From Kribbella antibiotica (GTDB lineage: Bacteria; Actinomycetota; Actinomycetes; Propionibacteriales; Kribbellaceae), in assembly GCF_004349055.1 (NCBI RefSeq), contig NZ_SMKX01000002.1, positions 83,950 to 147,949 of the forward strand: a stretch of 64,000 nucleotides of DNA, read 5' to 3'. The position numbers were made by a program, and so were the translations under genes. Shown piece by piece: positions 55,773 to 63,960 of this stretch (its first letter is position 1; every line of letters begins with the position of its first letter). The notes under the pieces were generated by a model. That model made no database searches, was not told the DNA's origin, and saw only the letters and a program-made list of their open reading frames with translations.

Positions 55773-56521
55773 CGGGTGACCGCCCGGGCGGCTGCTGTTG
55801 CTCGGGCTGCGGCGGACTCCGGGTCGACCGTGCCTTCATGGTCGGTGTCGAGGAAGCCCCATTCGTGGGCGCGGGAGAGCGCTGTCTCGCGGATCCCCGG
55901 CTCGTCCAGGGGTCCGTCGACCAGGCCGGCGAAACCGACGACTACGCGGCCGCCGCGGATCGGCGCGAGCGCCACGGTGGTCGTCGTACCGGGTTCGAAG
56001 CGGACGTGGGTGCCGGCGGGCACGTCCAGGTGGCGGCCGTAGGCGGTCGCCCGGGAGAAGCGCAGGCGGGCGTTGGCTTCGAAGAAGTGGAAGTGACTGG
56101 TCACCGAGATGACGACGGAGGCAGTGTTCAGGACGTCGACCGTTGCGAGGTCGCGTGGCGGCGAGACAGGGCTCTCTGCCGTGATCACCGAGCCTGGCAT
56201 GTCGTCGCGCTCCGGCAGCGGGCCGAAGGGTTCCGGGATCACGACCAGGCGGGAGCCGTCCGTGAAGACGGCCTCGACGGCGACGCTCCGGACGACGTAC
56301 GGGACCTCGGGCAGCACCTCGGCGGCGGTCAGCACGGACTGACCGAGGCGGACCGCGTCGGCGTGGCGCTCACCGCGGCGAGCGACCTCGCAGACCTCAT
56401 CGGCGATCAGGGCGGTGGCTTCGGGCACGTTCAGCAACACGCCTGCTGCACGCCGTCGCCGGGCCAGCTCGGCCGCGGAGAACAGCAGCAGCCGGTCCCG
56501 TTCGGTGGGGGTGAGTCGCAT
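55769..56521 (-). CDS. Urease-like fused gamma-beta subunit
   Basis: 250 aa. Residues 1-100 are the gamma (UreA) domain (MRLTPTERDRLLLFSAAELA, VPEATALIADEVCEVARRG, PYVVRSVAVEAVFTDGSRLV). Residues ~110-215 are the beta (UreB) domain (GSVITAES, VTSHFHFFEANARLRFSRAT, YGRHLDVPAGTHVRFEPG). Gamma-beta fusions are known in some ureases such as Helicobacter. It heads the minus-strand unit gamma-beta, alpha, GNAT-AAA+, divergent from the agmatine deiminase. Confidence 0.92.
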   Translation of the reverse strand: MRLTPTERDRLLLFSAAELARRRRAAGVLLNVPEATALIADEVCEVARRGERHADAVRLGQSVLTAAEVLPEVPYVVRSVAVEAVFTDGSRLVVIPEPFGPLPERDDMPGSVITAESPVSPPRDLATVDVLNTASVVISVTSHFHFFEANARLRFSRATAYGRHLDVPAGTHVRFEPGTTTTVALAPIRGGRVVVGFAGLVDGPLDEPGIRETALSRAHEWGFLDTDHEGTVDPESAAARATAAARAVTR

Positions 56522-56544
56522 CCCGGAGATCCTTGCTCGAGGTC

Positions 56545-56564
56545 TTGACTAAAAATTCGGTCAA
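56545..56564. promoter_or_regulatory. TetR-type operator in the ureAB/aguA divergent promoter
   Basis: TTGACTAAAAATTCGGTCAA has outer repeats TTGAC/GTCAA around an AT-rich centre, in a gap of only 60 bp between divergent starts. It overlaps a TTGACT that could be the -35 of aguA (17-bp spacer, then CAAACT), which would put transcription start at or next to the ATG. Either TetR protein of the cluster could bind. Confidence 0.6.
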
Positions 56565-56581
56565 CCACAAACTAACTCACC

Positions 56582-57715
56582 ATGACGACGACCACAACGT
56601 CCCCTGATTCCGGACCGGGCCTGGCGGCGAGCTACCCCGCCGAGCTGTCGGAGCACGGCCTCAGCGCCGCGCCCACGACGTCGATCCCGCATGTCGACGA
56701 GCGGCTCACGCAGTACCGGATGCCGGCCGAATGGGACCTGCACGAACGCACCCTGCTCACCTGGCCGACCCGGCGCGAGCTGTGGGCCGGCGTCTTCGAA
56801 GACGCGAAACGCGAGTACGCCGAAGTGGCCCGCACAATCGCCGACTTCGAACCGGTCACGGTGATCGCGCTCCCCGGTACGAAGCAGGAGGTGATCGACC
56901 ACTGCGGTACGGCGAACCTCGACATCCTCGAGGCGCCGGTCGACGACTCCTGGATCCGCGACAACGGCCCGCTCGTCGTCCGTGATTCCAGCGGCCACCG
57001 GCTCGGCGTCGACTTCGCCTTCAACTCGTGGGGCCGCAAGTTTCTCCCCTACGACCAGGACGCGAGCCTGACCCCGCTGATCCTCAAACACCTCGGCATC
57101 GAGCGGGTCGGTGTCGACCTCGTCCTCGAAGGCGGCAGCATCTCCGTCGACGGCGAAGGCACGCTGATCTCGACCGCTCAGTGCCTGCTGCACAGCAACC
57201 GCAATCCCGGTCTCTCGCAGGCCACGATCGAGGACACGGTCAAGCGTGCCCTCGGCATCGACACCGTGCTCCTGCTGCCATTCGGGCATCTGGATGATCG
57301 TCATACCGACGGTCATGTCGATGGGGTCTGCACGTACGTCGCGCCCGGCCGAGTGGTCGCTCAGACCTGCAGCAACACCGCGAACATCAACCACGAAGCG
57401 ATGTCCCGCAACCTGCGCTACCTGCGCGACACCACCGATCGCGAAGGCCGGACGGTTGAGGTCCTCGGGCTCGACCTGTTCTCGTCGTTCGACGTCGAGG
57501 GTGTCACCGACTACGTGTCGTACCCGAACTTCTACGTCGCGAACGGCGTCGTCGTCGTACCGGTCAGTGGGAACGCCGCGGACGACGAGCGAGCGCTCTC
57601 CGTGATCAGCGCCCAGTTCCCAGACCGCCAGACGATCGGCGTCACCGGCCGGGTGATCGCCTTCGGCGGCGGCGGTCCGCATTGCATCACCATGCAGATA
57701 CCGGCAGGTGGCTGA
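56582..57715 (+). CDS. aguA: Agmatine deiminase, cytoplasmic
   Basis: 377 aa, no signal peptide. It converts agmatine to N-carbamoylputrescine and ammonia. All family motifs are clear: DDSWIRDNGPLVV, VLEGGSISVDGEGTL, HTDGHVDGVCTYV (His-x-Asp) and FGGGGPHCITMQIP with the nucleophile Cys near the C-terminus. No Shine-Dalgarno precedes the ATG, so it may be leaderless. It shares one base with the ABC ATPase gene (TGATG) and is first of a five-gene plus-strand operon. Agmatine itself is the likely but not proved substrate. Confidence 0.92.
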   Translation: MTTTTTSPDSGPGLAASYPAELSEHGLSAAPTTSIPHVDERLTQYRMPAEWDLHERTLLTWPTRRELWAGVFEDAKREYAEVARTIADFEPVTVIALPGTKQEVIDHCGTANLDILEAPVDDSWIRDNGPLVVRDSSGHRLGVDFAFNSWGRKFLPYDQDASLTPLILKHLGIERVGVDLVLEGGSISVDGEGTLISTAQCLLHSNRNPGLSQATIEDTVKRALGIDTVLLLPFGHLDDRHTDGHVDGVCTYVAPGRVVAQTCSNTANINHEAMSRNLRYLRDTTDREGRTVEVLGLDLFSSFDVEGVTDYVSYPNFYVANGVVVVPVSGNAADDERALSVISAQFPDRQTIGVTGRVIAFGGGGPHCITMQIPAGG

Positions 57716-58746
57716 TGACCCTTCTGACCGAACGACCACCGACCGCGCCCACCAGCGCCGAGGTGGAGCTGACCGGACTGGCCAAGCGGTATGGCGGAAC
57801 TGTCGCCGTCGACGACCTGTCGCTCACCGTCCCCGCCGGGGAGTTTGTCGCCCTGCTCGGTCCCTCGGGCTGCGGCAAGTCGACCACGCTCCGGATCCTC
57901 GCCGGTCTCGAACAACCGGACCGCGGCCGAGTCCTGCTGTCCGGCACCGACATCACCGCAGTTTCGGCGCACCGCCGCGACATTCACACGGTCTTCCAGT
58001 CCTATGCGTTGTTCCCGCACCTGAACGTCGCGGACAACGTCGCCTTTCCCCTGCGCCAGCGCGGCGTCTCTCGAGCCGACATCCGCGGCCGCGTCGCCGA
58101 CGCCCTCGCCATGGTCCAACTCCCCGCGGCTGGCGACCAGCCCGTCACCAGCTTGTCCGGCGGCCAGCAGCAACGCGTCGCCCTGGCCCGCGCCATCGTT
58201 GACCGCCCCAGCGTCCTCCTCCTCGACGAGCCTCTCTCGGCCCTCGACCGCAGCCTGCGGCAAGCCATGCAGGTGGAGCTGCGGCTACTCCAGCAGGACC
58301 TCGGCGTCACCACTGTCCTGGTCACCCACGACCAGGAGGAGGCCCTCAGCCTCGCCGACCGCATCGTCATCATGAACAACGGACGCGCCGAGCAGGTCGG
58401 CACCGCCGAAGACGTCTACGACCGCCCAGCCAGCCTCTTCGTCGCCCGCTTCGTCGGCGAGCAGAACGAGATCCCCACCGAACGCGAGGCGATCGCACTC
58501 ATCCGACCCGAACACGTCCGTGTCGGGCTGGATGTCAGCGAGCCGGCTGCTGTGAACAGCGTTGACGGGATCGTTCGCGGCGTGAGTATCGCGGGCATCT
58601 CCAGTGTCGTGCTCGTGCATTGCCGGGACCTCACCCTGCAGGCCCGGGTTCCGCGCGACGGTCGGCCACTCCCCCACGTCGGCGATCAGGTCCGGTGTTC
58701 GTGGGACCCCGCCCACGTGCGGACCTTTCCGGAAGGAGCCTCATGA
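57715..58746 (+). CDS. Polyamine-type ABC importer, ATPase (PotA-like)
   Basis: 343 aa from ATG 57715. Walker A GPSGCGKST, signature LSGGQQQRVALARA, Walker B VLLLDEPLSALD, switch His in VLVTHDQEE, then a C-terminal TOBE domain (~255-340: IALIRPEHVRVGL). This is the PotA/FbpC pattern. It energises import by the fused permease encoded two genes downstream. Confidence 0.94.
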   Translation: MTLLTERPPTAPTSAEVELTGLAKRYGGTVAVDDLSLTVPAGEFVALLGPSGCGKSTTLRILAGLEQPDRGRVLLSGTDITAVSAHRRDIHTVFQSYALFPHLNVADNVAFPLRQRGVSRADIRGRVADALAMVQLPAAGDQPVTSLSGGQQQRVALARAIVDRPSVLLLDEPLSALDRSLRQAMQVELRLLQQDLGVTTVLVTHDQEEALSLADRIVIMNNGRAEQVGTAEDVYDRPASLFVARFVGEQNEIPTEREAIALIRPEHVRVGLDVSEPAAVNSVDGIVRGVSIAGISSVVLVHCRDLTLQARVPRDGRPLPHVGDQVRCSWDPAHVRTFPEGAS

Positions 58747-59852
58747 TCACCAGGCGCCTCGCAGTACTCCTGGCCGCTGCCCTCGCCATGGGCGGGTGCA
58801 CCTCGCCCGACAACCAGGCCGAGCCGCCGGCACCGGGGTCGTACCCGACTGCTGTGGCCAAAGGCTCGACGCTCACGATCTACTCGTGGGCCGACTACAT
58901 CTCCGACGAGAACCTTGAAGCCTTCGAGAAGGCGACCGGCGTCCACGTGAAGGTCGACGCCTATGCGTCGGCCGAGGAGGCGGTCGCGAAGCTGCGGCTG
59001 ACCCAGGGCACCAGCGGCTACGACCTCGTCGTCATGGACGGCTCGTACATCCCGCAACTCGTGCAGAGCAAGGCCTTGCTGGCTTGGGACAAGAGCCGCC
59101 TGCCAGGTCTCTCCGGACTGTCGAAGACCTTCACCGGCAAGTCCTGGGACCCGACCAACACCTACGCGATCCCCAAGTCCGGCGGCTCGACCGGCTATGT
59201 CTGGGACAGCGCGGTCGTCAAAACCCCGCCGACCGACTGGAACAGTTTCTACGCCAGCTTCGCCGACCCCGCGGTCAAGCGCCGTACGTCGGTGATCGAT
59301 GGCGCTCCGTCGTTCGTCGGCTCGTACTTCTGGGGCAACGGCATCTCCGACCAGACCACCGAACGCGCCGACTACGTCACGGCCGAGCAGTTCTACACCG
59401 CCAACGTTCTGCCCCACCTCAAGGAGTTCAACTCCTACCCCCGCGCCGATCTCGCGTCCGGTGACATTGTGCTGGCGCAGGCCTTCACCGGCGACGCCCG
59501 CGGCGCGCTGATGGACGGCGCCAAGAGTCTCCGCTTCGCCCTCGGCGGACCGAAGACCGACCTGTACGTCGACCATTGGGTCCTGCCCAAGGGTTCGCAG
59601 AACATCGCCGCGGCGCACGCCTTCGTCCAGTTCCTGCTCAATCCGGAGAACGCCGCCCGCGAAACCAAGGCTCATGGCTACTACACCGGGGTCGAGGCCT
59701 CGAAGCAGTACCTGAAAGACCTTCCCTACAAGGAGATCGTCTTCTTCGACGACGGCGTACCGCCGGATCGTTTCGTCCCCGCCGAAGTGACACCGGCCCG
59801 CAAACAAGCGGTCGCGACCTTCCAGCGGCTCAAGGCCGTGGTCTCCCGATGA
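58743..59852 (+). CDS. Polyamine-type ABC importer, binding lipoprotein (PotD-like)
   Basis: 369 aa. Lipobox MGGC (Cys near 19). The mature start LTIYSWADYISDENLEAFEKAT is the PotD/PotF signature, with GYDLVVMDGSYIPQLVQSKAL next. The aromatic/acidic pocket residues are plausible for a cationic ligand such as putrescine or agmatine. Overlaps both neighbours by 4 bp (ATGA). Confidence 0.93.
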   Translation: MITRRLAVLLAAALAMGGCTSPDNQAEPPAPGSYPTAVAKGSTLTIYSWADYISDENLEAFEKATGVHVKVDAYASAEEAVAKLRLTQGTSGYDLVVMDGSYIPQLVQSKALLAWDKSRLPGLSGLSKTFTGKSWDPTNTYAIPKSGGSTGYVWDSAVVKTPPTDWNSFYASFADPAVKRRTSVIDGAPSFVGSYFWGNGISDQTTERADYVTAEQFYTANVLPHLKEFNSYPRADLASGDIVLAQAFTGDARGALMDGAKSLRFALGGPKTDLYVDHWVLPKGSQNIAAAHAFVQFLLNPENAARETKAHGYYTGVEASKQYLKDLPYKEIVFFDDGVPPDRFVPAEVTPARKQAVATFQRLKAVVSR

Positions 59853-61555
59853 GATCCGTGCGCGGCCTGGTGCCGTCGCTGCCCGCCTTCACCTGGCTGT
59901 GCCTGTTCTTCCTGCTCCCCGGTGCCTTGGTCGCCGTCTTCAGCCTCGGCGAGTCGACGTTCTTCGGCACCAACCCGGTCGACCTCAGCGCGCTCTCACT
60001 GCACCGGTACGGCGAGGCCACCAGCGACACGTTCCGGATCGTCTTCCAGAACACCTTGCAGCTCTCGGTCGTCGGCACGGCGCTGTGCGTCCTTCTCGCC
60101 GTACCGATGGCCTACCTGATCGCCACCCGTCTGACCGGCTTCTGGAAGTACGCCGCCATCGCGGCCGTCGTCATCCCGTACTGGATGCCGTTCCTGCTCC
60201 GCACCTACTCCTGGCGGATCCTGCTCGGAGACCACGGACCCATCACTGGCGCGCTCGGCGTCGACAGCTTGGGAGTCCTCGACACACTGGCCGGCGCCCA
60301 ACTCGGCGTCGTCTACAACTACCTGCCGCTGGCGGTGCTGCCGATCGCGGTCGCTCTCGACCGGCTCGACCCTGCGCTCCGCAAGGCGGGCCGCGATCTC
60401 GGTGCAAGTCCCTGGCGGGTCTTCTGGCAGGTCACGCTGCCGGCTGTCCGGCCTGGCGTGATCAGTGCCGCGCTGCTCGTCTTCATCCCGCTCATGGGCG
60501 ACTACGTCACGCCGTCGATCCTCGGCGGCGTCAAGGCCGCGGTAGCGGGCCAACTGGTGAGCAGCTCATTCCTTGAGAGCCAGGACTGGGCGCTCGGCGC
60601 GGCAACCGCCGTACTGCTCATTGGTTTGGTGCTGGTTGTTCTGGGGTGCGCGGCCCTGCTGCTGCGGTTGGTCAGCTCGTTACTGCGCGTTGTCCGGCCG
60701 CTCGATCTGACTGCACGGTTCGCCTCCACGGGCTGGGGACATGACTTCTGGGGGCCTGGGCTGCGTGTCTTTGGCATCGCACTCACGGCATTTCTCTGGC
60801 TCCCGATCCTGACGATCGTCATCTACTCGTTCAACGGCGGCCGGACGCTGCCGGTCTGGTCCGGCTTCAGCACCCGCTGGTACGCCGCCGTCCCGGACAA
60901 CCACGCGCTGGTCAGCTCGATCGGGATCTCGCTCCAGGTCGCGCTGCTGTCGACTCTGGTCGCGGTGATCGTCGGAACGCTGGCCGGCGCCGCGCTCGCC
61001 CGGGCTGCGCGACCACTCCGCCGTACGCTGCTCGGTCTGCTCCTGATCGTCTTCATCACGCCCGAGATCGTCTCCGCCATCGGTCTCCTGCTCCTGTACG
61101 TCGCTGCTGGCCCCGGACTGTCGAACGGCGTCCTGCGCCTGGTGATCGCGCACTCCGTGATCGCCGTCGCGATCGTGGCGTTCGTCGTCCAGGCTCGCCT
61201 GTCCAGCCTCGATCCGCGGCTGTCCGATGCCGCAGCCGATCTCGGGGCACCACCGCACGCGGTCTTCCGCCGCATCACCGTCCCGCTCGCCGTTCCCGCC
61301 GTACTGGCTGCTGCTGTCCTCGCCTCGACGGCCTCGCTCGACGACGTGGTCGCGTCCAGCATGCTCGGCAACGTCGGGACGACCACGCTGCCCGTCTTCG
61401 TCTATTCGACCGTCCGCAACGGCCTGCGCGGCGACGCCGCAGCAGCCTCGGTCGGGGTGATGCTGCTGATCGCCGTGGCAGTGGTCGCGATCGGCTGGGT
61501 ACTGCGGCTGCGTGGCCAATCCAAGTCGTTCGCCGAAGGGCTGGTGGGCCAATGA
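59849..61555 (+). CDS. Fused polyamine-type ABC permease (PotB-PotC in one chain)
   Basis: 568 aa from ATG 59849. Two binding-protein-dependent permease domains lie in one polypeptide, each with ~6 hydrophobic segments and its own EAA-type coupling loop: AGRDLGASPWRVFWQVTLP near 195 and AAADLGAPPHAVFRRITVP near 475. In most genomes PotB and PotC are separate. The segment between (~275-310) is the linker. It overlaps the TetR gene by 4 bp. Confidence 0.93.
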   Translation: MRSVRGLVPSLPAFTWLCLFFLLPGALVAVFSLGESTFFGTNPVDLSALSLHRYGEATSDTFRIVFQNTLQLSVVGTALCVLLAVPMAYLIATRLTGFWKYAAIAAVVIPYWMPFLLRTYSWRILLGDHGPITGALGVDSLGVLDTLAGAQLGVVYNYLPLAVLPIAVALDRLDPALRKAGRDLGASPWRVFWQVTLPAVRPGVISAALLVFIPLMGDYVTPSILGGVKAAVAGQLVSSSFLESQDWALGAATAVLLIGLVLVVLGCAALLLRLVSSLLRVVRPLDLTARFASTGWGHDFWGPGLRVFGIALTAFLWLPILTIVIYSFNGGRTLPVWSGFSTRWYAAVPDNHALVSSIGISLQVALLSTLVAVIVGTLAGAALARAARPLRRTLLGLLLIVFITPEIVSAIGLLLLYVAAGPGLSNGVLRLVIAHSVIAVAIVAFVVQARLSSLDPRLSDAAADLGAPPHAVFRRITVPLAVPAVLAAAVLASTASLDDVVASSMLGNVGTTTLPVFVYSTVRNGLRGDAAAASVGVMLLIAVAVVAIGWVLRLRGQSKSFAEGLVGQ

Positions 61556-62139
61556 CTAGAATCCGTGGGATGACCGACCGCCGGACCCAGCTGCTGCAGG
61601 CCACCATCGCCGTCATCGCCCGTCGGGGCGTGCGCGGGATGCGGGTCCAGGAGGTCGCCGCTGACGCCGGAGTCTCGGTCACGCTGCTCTACCACTACTT
61701 CGGCAGCCGCGAGGGTCTGCTCGAGGCAGCTCTGGAAGCGGTCAGCGATCAAGCCGGCCGGTACGCCGAGCAAGCGGCCGCCGGTGCGACCTCGGCCCGG
61801 GCCGAACTGGTGGCTCGGTTGGTGGGCGAACTCAATGGGACTGACGAGGTGCAGACGAACTCGGCGGCCTGGGGTGAGCTGCGCTGGGCCTCGGTCTTCG
61901 ACGACCGGCTTCGGCCGGCGGTGCACAAGCTGACCGCCGAGTGGGTCGATGAGATTGCCGAGCTCGTCAAGCGCGTCCACACCGAGGAAGGCACCACCGG
62001 CACCCGAGATGCGGGGGCGGTGGCCGAGCGGTTGGTCGCGCTGGTCGAGGGGCTGTCCGGTCGCTGGCTGACCGGCGCCGTACCGCCTGAGCACCTGCAG
62101 GAACTGCTCGCCGACGCGATCAAAATCGAGCTGCCCTGA
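61552..62139 (+). CDS. TetR-family regulator of the import/deiminase operon
   Basis: 195 aa; ATG 61570 is an alternative start. HTH in the first ~55 residues (RRTQLLQATIAVIARRGVRGM then EVAADAGVSVTLLYHYFGSR). Last gene of the aguA-ABC operon and translationally coupled to it, so autoregulation through the operator at 56545-56564 is likely. Confidence 0.88.
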   Translation: MTRIRGMTDRRTQLLQATIAVIARRGVRGMRVQEVAADAGVSVTLLYHYFGSREGLLEAALEAVSDQAGRYAEQAAAGATSARAELVARLVGELNGTDEVQTNSAAWGELRWASVFDDRLRPAVHKLTAEWVDEIAELVKRVHTEEGTTGTRDAGAVAERLVALVEGLSGRWLTGAVPPEHLQELLADAIKIELP

Positions 62140-62146
62140 ACCGATA

Positions 62147-62165
62147 ACGTTGTCACCGGCAACGT
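62147..62165. promoter_or_regulatory. Perfect palindromic motif upstream of the exported deiminase
   Basis: ACGTTGTCACCGGCAACGT: a perfect 6-bp inverted repeat (ACGTTG/CAACGT) with 7-bp centre, 8 bp after the TetR stop. Nearly the same motif is at 13417-13434. Confidence 0.5.
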
Positions 62166-62258
62166 CACCGGGTGCTGCCGCATGCCCTTACAGGGTTGAC
62201 AAAACGGCGATTTCCGAACCCTTGACACACCCTGTGCCCGGGAGCACAGTTGCGGGAA

Positions 62259-62279
62259 TTCTTGGTTCTCATCCAAGAA
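62259..62279. promoter_or_regulatory. Inverted repeat in the leader of the exported deiminase
   Basis: TTCTTGG-N7-CCAAGAA, a perfect 7-bp inverted repeat ending 21 bp before the start codon. TTGACA hexamers at 62196-62201 and 62222-62227 may be -35 boxes. Confidence 0.45.
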
Positions 62280-62300
62280 ACTGCTCGAGAGGATTCCGCC

Positions 62301-63776
62301 ATGAACGACTTGTCCCGCCGCCAGTTCGTCGCCCGCACCGGCCTGACCGCGGCCGGTCTCGCCCTCGCCAGTGGCGGCTTCCGAGCCATCACCACGCACG
62401 GTGCCGCCAGCGCCGCGCCGCCGTTCGCCGTACCGGCCGAAGACGTCCCGGTCCGGCGGACCTGGATGGCCTGGCCGTCCAGTACGTCGATCTGGGGCAA
62501 CCTGCTCGGCGGTATCCAGGCCGACGTCGCCAAGCTGGCCAACGAGATCGTCAAGTACAACCCGGTCGTCATGTGCGCCGACGGCAGCTCGGCCGCAACC
62601 ACCGCGCGCAGCCGGGTCAGCAGTTCGGTGACCGTGCTCAGCACGATCCCGGTCAACGACTGCTGGATGCGCGACACCGGGCCGATCTTCCGGCTGAACG
62701 GCACCGGCGGGATGGACGCGTTCGGGCTCAACTTCAACGGCTGGGGCAACGAACAGACCCACGCGAAGGACGCACTGGTCGCACAGAACATCGCGACGTA
62801 CGACGGAGTCCCGCTGGCCCGGGCCAGTGTCGTCGGCGAGGGCGGCGGCGTGATCTACGACGGCGACGGCACGCTGATCGCCAATAAGAGTTCATGGCTC
62901 GACTCCGCCCGCAACCCGGGCAAAACGCTGGCGCAGATCGAGGCCGAACTGCTCGCTCAGTACGGCGCCCAGAAGATGATCTGGTGCGCGGGCGTCTCGA
63001 ACGAGGACATCACCGACGACCACATCGACAGCACGGTCCTGTTCGTCCGGCCTGGTGTCGTGATCGTGCAGCTCGCCAGCCCCTCCAGGCCGACCAGCGT
63101 CTGGTCGCGCGACGCCATCGCGACCCGCGGTCTGTTGTCGGCGGCAACTGATGCCAAGGGCCGCCGTTTCCAGGTCACCACGATCTACGGGCCGTCAACG
63201 TTGCCCCGGGTCCCGAGCGCGCAGTGGTCGACGTTCTTCGACGGGTACCTGAACTGCGCGATGACGAACTCGGCGGTGATCACGGCCCAGTTCGGTGATG
63301 CCCAAGCCGATGCGGCAGCCAAGGCCGCGCTGGAGACCGCCTTCGGGCGGCCGGTCGTGCAGCTCAACCTCGACAAGCTGATGGGTGACGGTGGAGGTGG
63401 CGCGCACTGCGTGACGATGAACGAGCCGGTCTCAACACCCGGGCCGACCCCCACTCCCACTCCGACGCCCACCGGCCCAGCGGTAGTCGCTGGTCTCACG
63501 ACTGTCCGCCGCGGCGCGCAGATCACCGCCACGGTGACGAACGGTCCGGCCAACCCACGGGACTGGGTCGGCCTCTACCGCGCGAGCGCCGGCAACACCG
63601 CCGGTGGTGTCGACGAGAAATACCTCAACGGCCGGAACACCCCGCCGGCCTCCGGACTAACCGCAGCCACGATCACGTTCACCGCACCGAACACCACCGG
63701 CACCTACAACTTCCGCTTCTTCGCCAACGACGGCTACACCCTGCTAGCCGCCTCCCCCACCTTCACCGTCACCTGA
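62301..63776 (+). CDS. Tat-exported agmatine-deiminase-family enzyme with C-terminal beta domain
   Basis: 491 aa from ATG 62301, with GAGAGGA upstream; longer frames spoil the signal. Twin-arginine signal (LSRRQFVARTGLTAAGLALA). Deiminase domain (~45-380): NDCWMRDTGPIFRLNG, GEGGGVIYDGDGTLI, DDHIDSTVLFV (HxD) and GDGGGGAHCVTMNEP with nucleophile Cys. A Pro-Thr linker (PTPTPTPTPTGP) leads to a ~90-residue domain with DWVGLYRASAGNTAGG and YNFRFFANDGYTLLAAS, resembling small Ig-like modules of secreted hydrolases. It is likely active outside the cell on a guanidino compound or arginine-rich peptide. Confidence 0.88.
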   Translation: MNDLSRRQFVARTGLTAAGLALASGGFRAITTHGAASAAPPFAVPAEDVPVRRTWMAWPSSTSIWGNLLGGIQADVAKLANEIVKYNPVVMCADGSSAATTARSRVSSSVTVLSTIPVNDCWMRDTGPIFRLNGTGGMDAFGLNFNGWGNEQTHAKDALVAQNIATYDGVPLARASVVGEGGGVIYDGDGTLIANKSSWLDSARNPGKTLAQIEAELLAQYGAQKMIWCAGVSNEDITDDHIDSTVLFVRPGVVIVQLASPSRPTSVWSRDAIATRGLLSAATDAKGRRFQVTTIYGPSTLPRVPSAQWSTFFDGYLNCAMTNSAVITAQFGDAQADAAAKAALETAFGRPVVQLNLDKLMGDGGGGAHCVTMNEPVSTPGPTPTPTPTPTGPAVVAGLTTVRRGAQITATVTNGPANPRDWVGLYRASAGNTAGGVDEKYLNGRNTPPASGLTAATITFTAPNTTGTYNFRFFANDGYTLLAASPTFTVT

Positions 63777-63820
63777 AGCACCTCATCTGAGCAACCGGAA
63801 AGCTGCTGAGAGCCCGGCCA

Positions 63821-63960
63821 CCTCGCTGGGACCGCGGACACCTGGCCGGGACTACGCACACCCAAGCGGGGACCGCGTACACCTGACGCGGACCGCGCAC
63901 ACCTGGCGGGGACCGCGTACACCTGGCGGGGACCGTATATCCCCAGTGGGGACCGCGGAC
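63821..63960. repeat. Tandem ~20-bp repeats at the window end
   Basis: Seven adjacent 20-21-bp units resembling CCTGGCGGGGACCGCGTACA run head to tail from 63821 to about 63960. The fifth unit matches that form exactly and the others differ by several bases. There are no spacers between units, so this is not a CRISPR array. The array probably continues past the window. Confidence 0.75.

Noticed and set aside
54084..56521. Ordinary urease operon for urea breakdown
   Set aside because: The flap Cys is lost, the pocket loop differs and no ureDEFG genes are present, so a plain urease label would mislead.
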